NCBI RefSeq assembly: GCF_000281065.1
Contig: NZ_AKKK01000062.1
Location: 62,001-126,000 of the forward strand
DNA length: 64,000 nucleotides
Origin: Arthrobacter sp. M2012083
Lineage (GTDB): Bacteria; Actinomycetota; Actinomycetes; Actinomycetales; Micrococcaceae
Direction: 5' to 3'
In this document: one piece after another, positions 59,296 through 64,000 of the stretch
Layout: the number at the start of each line of letters is the position of its first letter
Position numbering within the stretch: the first letter of the stretch is position 1
The notes under the pieces: generated by a model
The model's database searches: none
Told to the model about the DNA's origin: nothing
The model's input: only the letters and a program-made list of their open reading frames with translations
Made by a program: the position numbers and the translations under genes

Positions 59296-59983
59296 CGTTC
59301 CCAGCCCCGACACAGTCCTTCTGGTCAATCCGAACACCAACGGCAACACCACAACCATGATGGTGGACCTGGCTGAGGAAAGCCTGGCGCCGCATGGTCT
59401 CCGGATTGTGGGCATTACCGCAGCCGCCGGGCCTTCCATGATCGTGGATCCGGTCTCCTTGTCCGAGTCTGAGGCGCACGTCCGCAATGCTGTGCGCAGC
59501 TACCTTTCCGGGCCCGACGGCGGACGGGTGGCCGCTGTGATCGTTGCAGCGATTGGTGATCCGGGGCGGGCACAGTTGGACGACGAACTCGACATCCCGG
59601 TGATCGGCATAGGACAAGGCTCCGTTTACGCCGCGGCACAGAACTCCCACGGCGGGCTCCGTCACTTCGGCATGGCAACAAGCACGCCATTGTTGGCGGA
59701 CGCCCTGGGCAAGCTGGTGGCGGACCATGGGTTCCAGGAGCAGTTCACCGGTGTCCGCCTGACGCTGTCAGAACCCTTGGTCTTGGCGGCAGACCCTGAA
59801 CGTCAGTTCCAGGAGTTGGCGCAGGCCGTCACGACAGCCACGGAGTCTGACAAGGCTGAGGCAGTCATCATCGCCGGCGGCCCACTCAGCGCCACCGCCC
59901 GACGGCTGGCGGAGGCAACCGCCGTCGACATCATCCAACCGATCCCCAGCGCCTGCCAGCTGGTGCTCACGGCCCTGTCTTAA
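59285..59983 (+). CDS. Asp/Glu/hydantoin racemase family protein
   Basis: A 232-residue protein of the family that includes hydantoin and allantoin racemases. Opening VLLVNPNTNGNTTTMMVDLAEE and DELDIPVIGIGQGSVYAA are typical. Where racemases carry their two catalytic Cys, this protein has VIVAAIGDPGRA (usually CFGDP) and VIIAGGPLSATARRL (usually GCxGM or GGAPL), so both acid/base Cys are absent. It may be a lyase or isomerase with another mechanism, or a binding protein. It overlaps the MFS gene by 11 nt. Confidence 0.82.
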   Translation: MDTSVPSPDTVLLVNPNTNGNTTTMMVDLAEESLAPHGLRIVGITAAAGPSMIVDPVSLSESEAHVRNAVRSYLSGPDGGRVAAVIVAAIGDPGRAQLDDELDIPVIGIGQGSVYAAAQNSHGGLRHFGMATSTPLLADALGKLVADHGFQEQFTGVRLTLSEPLVLAADPERQFQELAQAVTTATESDKAEAVIIAGGPLSATARRLAEATAVDIIQPIPSACQLVLTALS

Positions 59984-59994
59984 ACGGCAAAAGC

Positions 59995-60034
59995 AGCGCC
60001 CGACGACGGCACCCACGTGCCGTCGTCGGGCGCT
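59995..60034 (+). terminator. Terminator of the MFS-racemase operon
   Basis: An 18-bp perfect stem AGCGCCCGACGACGGCAC (59995-60012) / 60017-60034 with a 4-nt loop, then TTAAAG. Confidence 0.88.
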
Positions 60035-60208
60035 TTAAAGAACCATGCAGGGGGCCCGCAAGCCTCCCCAACAAACTTGATGCGAACTTGAGCCAATCGA
60101 AAAGCTTCCTTGATATAGCAGCGCCACGCTGGAAGCAGACGAAGCACCAATACACAGGGGTTTCGGCAACGAATTTCCGGTATGAAACACAACGATGTGG
60201 GGGAAGCA

Positions 60209-60682
60209 ATGGAACAGGCATCAGCACTAACCGAGGTGGTCTCCGTCAAGGGCATCATCCAGGACCAGCACCCCGTGGATTTCTATGCGCTGGGCGTCGC
60301 AGGATGCATCGACCGGCTGGCAGCACCGCTCCGGCGTGCAGGCGTCACGGTGCACTGGCACACTCCCCATCACGGCATCGAGATCTCCTCCTCAGCCGCC
60401 GCCCTCCTGTATCACGTGGCGCAAGAGACCTTCAGTAACACCCTCAACTACGCGAACGCCAGCCAGCTCACCGTCCGGCTCAACGCCGTTTACCACGGCA
60501 TCCAAATCACCATCACGGACGATGGCACCGGTTTCGAGATTCACGCGGCTCCCAGTGGCCGGCGGCACGGTTTCGGATTGCTGCTGATGTCCATTGCAGT
60601 GCACGACGCCGGCGGGACAGTAGACATCGATTCTGCGGTTGGGCGGGGCACCACGGTGAGGGTTACGCTGCCGCTGGATTGA
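60209..60682 (+). CDS. Orphan histidine-kinase-type ATPase (HATPase_c) protein
   Basis: A 157-residue protein with the ATPase domain of NarX/DegS-type kinases: ETFSNTLNYANASQLTV (N box), ITDDGTGFEI (G1), GRRHGFGLLLMSIAVHDAGGTVDI (G2) and GRGTTVRVTLPL. Only the tail of the dimerisation helix precedes it (DQHPVDFYALGVAGCIDRL); the helix with the phosphoacceptor His and any sensor are missing, and no response regulator is adjacent. It may be a domesticated ATPase or a truncated kinase. The start at 60209 follows GGGGGAAG; an ATG at 60182 is possible. Confidence 0.8.
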   Translation: MEQASALTEVVSVKGIIQDQHPVDFYALGVAGCIDRLAAPLRRAGVTVHWHTPHHGIEISSSAAALLYHVAQETFSNTLNYANASQLTVRLNAVYHGIQITITDDGTGFEIHAAPSGRRHGFGLLLMSIAVHDAGGTVDIDSAVGRGTTVRVTLPLD

Positions 60683-60789
60683 GTCCGATTTGGGACCATA
60701 ATAGGGCGCCAAACCCATAGCCCCACAGCGTTGGCGGACGTATTCTGAAGCTACTTTTCAGCCTGACATCCCTAGGGAGTGGCACGAAA

Positions 60790-62979
60790 ATGAAGCGGAA
60801 CGATGGTCCAAGGATAGGACTGGGCAAGGTCCTCTTGAGGGTCTTCGGGTTCTTCTTCGTGAGCATTCTCTGCGGGGTGCTGATCACAGGATTCCTGGCC
60901 CCCGTGGTTGCCTTCACCAGCACCACCGTGGGCGGGTCCGTTGGGTTTTATCAAAGCCTGCCAGCCGAACTCGACGTCGATTCTCCCTCGCTTTCCAGCA
61001 CAGTGGTCTCTGCAGACGGGCAACTCATAGCCACCTTCTTCGCCGAGAACCGGGTGAAGGTCCCCTTGGAGGAGATGTCGCCGTTCATTCGTGAGGCGAT
61101 CATCGCGATCGAGGACAGCCGCTTCTACGAGCATGCGGGGGTGGACGCCCAAGGCATCATGCGGGCGCTGAGCTCCAACTTGACCCAAGGCACCCGGCAA
61201 GGCGCTTCCACGCTGACCCAGCAGTATGTCACCAACGTCCTCAACGAATCCCGCTTGTCCGAGGGGCGGCCGGAGGACGTGGTGCTCAGCGGCCAGAAGA
61301 CCGTGGGCGACAAGTTGCGCGAGATCAAGCTTGCCCTTGAACTGGAGAAGCGTTTCAGCAAGGACCAGATCCTTGAGGGCTACCTGAACATCGTGTTCTT
61401 CAACCGGAACGCCTACGGCATCGAGGCCGCATCCCGCTACTTCTTTAGCACCTCCGCCATGGATCTGACGCTGCCGCAAGCAGCCCTCCTGGCCGGTTTG
61501 GTCAATGGCCCCAGCATTTACGACCCCATTGCCGATCCCCAGGCTGCACTCGACCGCCGCAACCTGGTGTTGGACCGGATGCTGGAACAGCGCAAGATCA
61601 CGGCTGTGGACCACGGCGTAGCGGTGGCCACACCTATCGAACTGGACATCACTCCTTCCCTTCAAGGGTGTGCGGGCACGTCGTTCGCCACCTACTTCTG
61701 CGACTACGTTTCGCACCTGATCCTGAACAACGAAGCTTACGGGGCAAGCGTCGAGGATCGTGAGCGTCTCCTGTACCGGGGTGGCCTGACCATCACCACC
61801 ACCTTGGACAGCCGGCTCCAAAACGTAGCGCAGCAACAAGTGGATGCTTCCGCCGGCGCCAACCCGGACAAGTGGGGCGCGGCGATGACCACAGTCCAGC
61901 CGGGCACGGGAAAAATCCTGGCGATGGCTCAAAACACGGTGTTCGTACCCCAGGATGGGAAGTACGACACCCAGCTGAACTTCAATGTGGATGCCAAAGA
62001 CAAGAACGGCTACGACCTCAATGGTGCGGGCGGCTTCCAACCCGGTTCAACCATGAAACCGTTCATCTACGCCGAGTGGCTCAATGAGGGCAAGCACCCC
62101 ACCGCCGTGGTGGATGCTTCCCGAAGGGTATACCCGGTTGGTTTCCCATGGCGTTCGAGCTGCGGCAAGGTCCTTGGTGGTTACAGCACCGCCCAAAAAG
62201 CCCAGAACCTGGGGGCCGACGACGATCTGCAGAATAACGACGACGGCTACTACCGGCCGATGCCCATCAATTACGGTCTCTACAACTCCATAAACACCGC
62301 TACCTTCGCCACCGCCGCCCAGCTGGACTTCTGCGGGATCCAGAAGATGGTGGACGCCGTTGGCCTGCACAGCGGCTTGGACAATGCGCCCGTCAACATG
62401 CACCAGATCGGCAACCTCCTCGGCTCCATCGGCGTGGCCCCACTGGTCCTGGCGAGCGCCTACGCCACGTTTGCCAATGACGGCACATATTGCGAACCCA
62501 TCGCGATCACCCAGGTCAGCGATTTCCAGGGAAGGGAGTACGAAGCCCAAACACCGGAATGCCGGGAAGCCGTAAAACCGGCCGTGGCGCGAGGTGTGAA
62601 CGCGGTCCTGCAGGATGTGATGAAAGTGGGTTCCGGCGTCTGGATTGAACCCAAGGTCCACACCAAGGTCCCAGTTGCCGCCAAGACAGGCACGTCCAAC
62701 AACAACGGCGCCACATGGGTGGCCGGCTACACCACGGCCCTGGCTACGGCGTCGTTCTTTGGAGATACGACGGCGGGACAACAGCGGGCGGGGCAGAACA
62801 TCACCATCAACGGCAAGTTCTACAAATCCTTGGACGGGTACATGATCGCCGGGCCGCAATGGGCCAACTACATGGTGGAAGCCGTGGCTCTTTACCCGAG
62901 CGGGCCGTTCGTGGCACCGGCTCCGCCCCCGTCTCCTGCGCCTACGGTGCCGGCGACTCCGACGTTAACGGGTCGCTGA
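60790..62979 (+). CDS. Class A penicillin-binding protein (transglycosylase-transpeptidase)
   Basis: A 729-residue bifunctional peptidoglycan synthase. One N-terminal transmembrane segment (~15-40) leads to the GT51 domain with AIEDSRFYEHAGVD (catalytic Glu ~114), GASTLTQQYVTN and EIKLALELEKRFSKDQILEGYLN. The transpeptidase domain has PGSTMKPF (Ser ~422), the SxN element in YNSINTATFA and KTGTSNN near residue 638. The tail is Pro-rich (APPPSPAPTVPATP). Cys residues (CAGTSFATYFCDY) in the linker may form a disulfide outside the cell. GGGAG precedes the start. Confidence 0.95.
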   Translation: MKRNDGPRIGLGKVLLRVFGFFFVSILCGVLITGFLAPVVAFTSTTVGGSVGFYQSLPAELDVDSPSLSSTVVSADGQLIATFFAENRVKVPLEEMSPFIREAIIAIEDSRFYEHAGVDAQGIMRALSSNLTQGTRQGASTLTQQYVTNVLNESRLSEGRPEDVVLSGQKTVGDKLREIKLALELEKRFSKDQILEGYLNIVFFNRNAYGIEAASRYFFSTSAMDLTLPQAALLAGLVNGPSIYDPIADPQAALDRRNLVLDRMLEQRKITAVDHGVAVATPIELDITPSLQGCAGTSFATYFCDYVSHLILNNEAYGASVEDRERLLYRGGLTITTTLDSRLQNVAQQQVDASAGANPDKWGAAMTTVQPGTGKILAMAQNTVFVPQDGKYDTQLNFNVDAKDKNGYDLNGAGGFQPGSTMKPFIYAEWLNEGKHPTAVVDASRRVYPVGFPWRSSCGKVLGGYSTAQKAQNLGADDDLQNNDDGYYRPMPINYGLYNSINTATFATAAQLDFCGIQKMVDAVGLHSGLDNAPVNMHQIGNLLGSIGVAPLVLASAYATFANDGTYCEPIAITQVSDFQGREYEAQTPECREAVKPAVARGVNAVLQDVMKVGSGVWIEPKVHTKVPVAAKTGTSNNNGATWVAGYTTALATASFFGDTTAGQQRAGQNITINGKFYKSLDGYMIAGPQWANYMVEAVALYPSGPFVAPAPPPSPAPTVPATPTLTGR

Positions 62980-62985
62980 CGTTCC

Positions 62986-63165
62986 CTTGCGAGGCCCGGT
63001 CTACACGCTATTCCCCCACCAAAGCCCGCAAAGCAGGCCCCACAACAAACCACCCCACCTTGCGAGGCCCGGTCTACACGCCATTCCCCCACCAAAGCCT
63101 GCAAAGCAGGCCCCACAACAAACCACCCCACCTTGCGAGGCCCGGTCTACACGCCATTCCCCCAC
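62986..63165. repeat. 73-bp tandem repeat, 2.5 copies
   Basis: Copies begin at 62986, 63059 and 63132 (the last truncated near 63165). Units open CTTGCGAGGCCCGGTCTACA and contain GCAAAGCAGGCCCCACAAC; copies 1 and 2 differ at two positions. The GCAAAGCAGGCCCCACAAC piece recurs once more at 63226-63244. The array starts 7 nt after the PBP stop. No gene between 62980 and 63252. Confidence 0.92.
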
Positions 63166-63252
63166 AGGGCCCACGCCGCCCGGGTTCCCTGACTGAGCTT
63201 GCGAAGTGAGGGAGGCGGTGGGGATGCAAAGCAGGCCCCACAACTCAAGGGG

Positions 63253-63984
63253 CTAGCGGGCGTAGCGCTCCGTGAAGTTCCTGAGCACCCGCATCGGTTC
63301 GGTCACGAATGACTGACTGGCCGTCTCGATGAGTTCATCGGCTGCGTGGGGCGGGAAGTAGCCGGCGTTCTTGTAGATGTTGATGCGGGTGATGAGGCCG
63401 TCGGCGTCCAGTTCAGGGTGGAACTGCGTGGCGTATAGGTTGTTCTTGATCCGGAACATGTGCACCGGGCACGCTTCTGAACTGGCCAACAGCACAGCGT
63501 GTTCGGGAAGTTTGCTGCATGCTTCCTTGTGTCCAACGAACGCATCGAAGGTGCGCGGGACACCGCGGAGCATGGGATCGCGTTCTCCGTCTGCGGTCAG
63601 CGTGATCCGGGTTGCCCCCACCGCTTCCCCAAAACGGCGATCGATGACGGCGCCCTGGTGCACGCCCAGTGTGCCGACGCCGTAGCAGGCGCCCAGGAAT
63701 GGGAAGTCCTCGGCCACGATCCTATCCAGCAGCGATGAGAGTTCCGTCTCAACCCGGATCTGGGCTGCGCTCTTTTCCTCCACAGGATCGCTGGAGGTGT
63801 AAGGGCTGCCACCGACGATCACGCCGGAATAATCGGACAGCTCAAGGGACGGCAAAGGCGCGGATTCCAGCCGGATGCGGACCAGTTCCTCCGGTTTCAG
63901 GCCGCAGTATCGGAGGTACGCCTGGTACTCATCATCGGCGGCGGCATCTTCGGCGCGCGTGGCCAGCAATAGGAAGGGCTTCAC
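63253..63984 (-). CDS. Class I glutamine amidotransferase-like protein
   Basis: A 243-residue GMP-synthase-like amidotransferase. YSGVIVGGSPYTSSD (residues ~53-67), the nucleophile elbow FLGACYGVGTLG (Cys ~99) and TQFHPELDADGL with the catalytic His ~187 and Glu ~189 make a full triad. The usual glutamine-tunnel context GHKEACSKLPEHAVLLASSEACPVHMFR is present in parts. No synthetase partner is adjacent, so it may be a stand-alone hydrolase. Start is GTG near the right edge. Confidence 0.9.
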   Translation of the reverse strand: MKPFLLLATRAEDAAADDEYQAYLRYCGLKPEELVRIRLESAPLPSLELSDYSGVIVGGSPYTSSDPVEEKSAAQIRVETELSSLLDRIVAEDFPFLGACYGVGTLGVHQGAVIDRRFGEAVGATRITLTADGERDPMLRGVPRTFDAFVGHKEACSKLPEHAVLLASSEACPVHMFRIKNNLYATQFHPELDADGLITRINIYKNAGYFPPHAADELIETASQSFVTEPMRVLRNFTERYAR

Positions 63985-64000
63985 AGGCCCAGTCTGCGCG

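Noticed and set aside
62986..63165. CRISPR-like array after the PBP gene
   Set aside because: The repeat is tandem with no unique spacers and no cas genes in the window.

Overview
The window looks like a chromosomal segment of a high-GC actinobacterium of the Micrococcaceae, most like Arthrobacter/Paenarthrobacter. The evidence is the GC-rich third codon positions, frequent GTG starts, the ahpE-DUF3052-aceE neighbourhood typical of Actinobacteria, a long-form GAPDH, a homodimeric-type AceE, a GT-C mannosyltransferase, and many genes with a -10-like hexamer only 6-7 nt before the start codon (leaderless mRNAs). There is no transposase, prophage, CRISPR array or rRNA. The organism assignment is inference from protein character; no database search was run.

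Layout. 1-17 kb is housekeeping: ettA (cut by the window edge), a lipoprotein, tRNA-Arg, an SSB paralogue, map, an AlkD-like protein, a mannosyltransferase, orn, tRNA-His, def plus an acyltransferase, a secreted HNH nuclease, gap, RNase P RNA, yaaA, a coiled-coil protein whose zinc ribbon has decayed, a Nif3 protein, msrA and cysK-cysE. 17-28 kb is sugar-acid metabolism: gnd, a FadR-type GntR regulator, idnD-idnO, a beta-hydroxyacid dehydrogenase, a D-2-hydroxyacid dehydrogenase, an O-acyltransferase, and an MFS transporter with an IclR regulator. 28-35 kb holds a DUF6504-like protein, tRNA-Val, sir2-ahpE-DUF3052 and aceE.

35-60 kb is a purine/ureide catabolic island. It carries a MobA-like cofactor enzyme, a three-gene xanthine dehydrogenase operon (accessory XdhC, FAD subunit, fused FeS-Mo subunit), an AzgA-type permease with guanine deaminase, 8-oxoguanine deaminase, urate oxidase, a urate/xanthine permease, an IclR regulator, and the operon malic enzyme - malate synthase - DUF6986 - ureidoglycine aminohydrolase. 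An MFS transporter with an Asp/Glu/hydantoin-racemase-like protein follows. Together they take guanine and xanthine to urate, and ureides through glyoxylate to malate and pyruvate. HIU hydrolase, OHCU decarboxylase, allantoinase and allantoicase are not in the window.

The most interesting signal is a palindrome, TTYCG-N5-CGRAA. Exact copies lie at 43256, 46309 and 57791, and weaker copies lie before urate oxidase, the IclR gene and the malic enzyme operon. It appears to tie the island into one regulon and to pull in an unrecognised 58-residue protein and the MFS/racemase pair. Second is an AbiEi/DUF559 endonuclease-like gene (44903-45838) inserted in the island and flanked by two related hairpins with a conserved 8-nt loop.

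The window ends with an orphan histidine-kinase ATPase domain, a class A penicillin-binding protein, a 73-bp tandem repeat and a glutamine amidotransferase.
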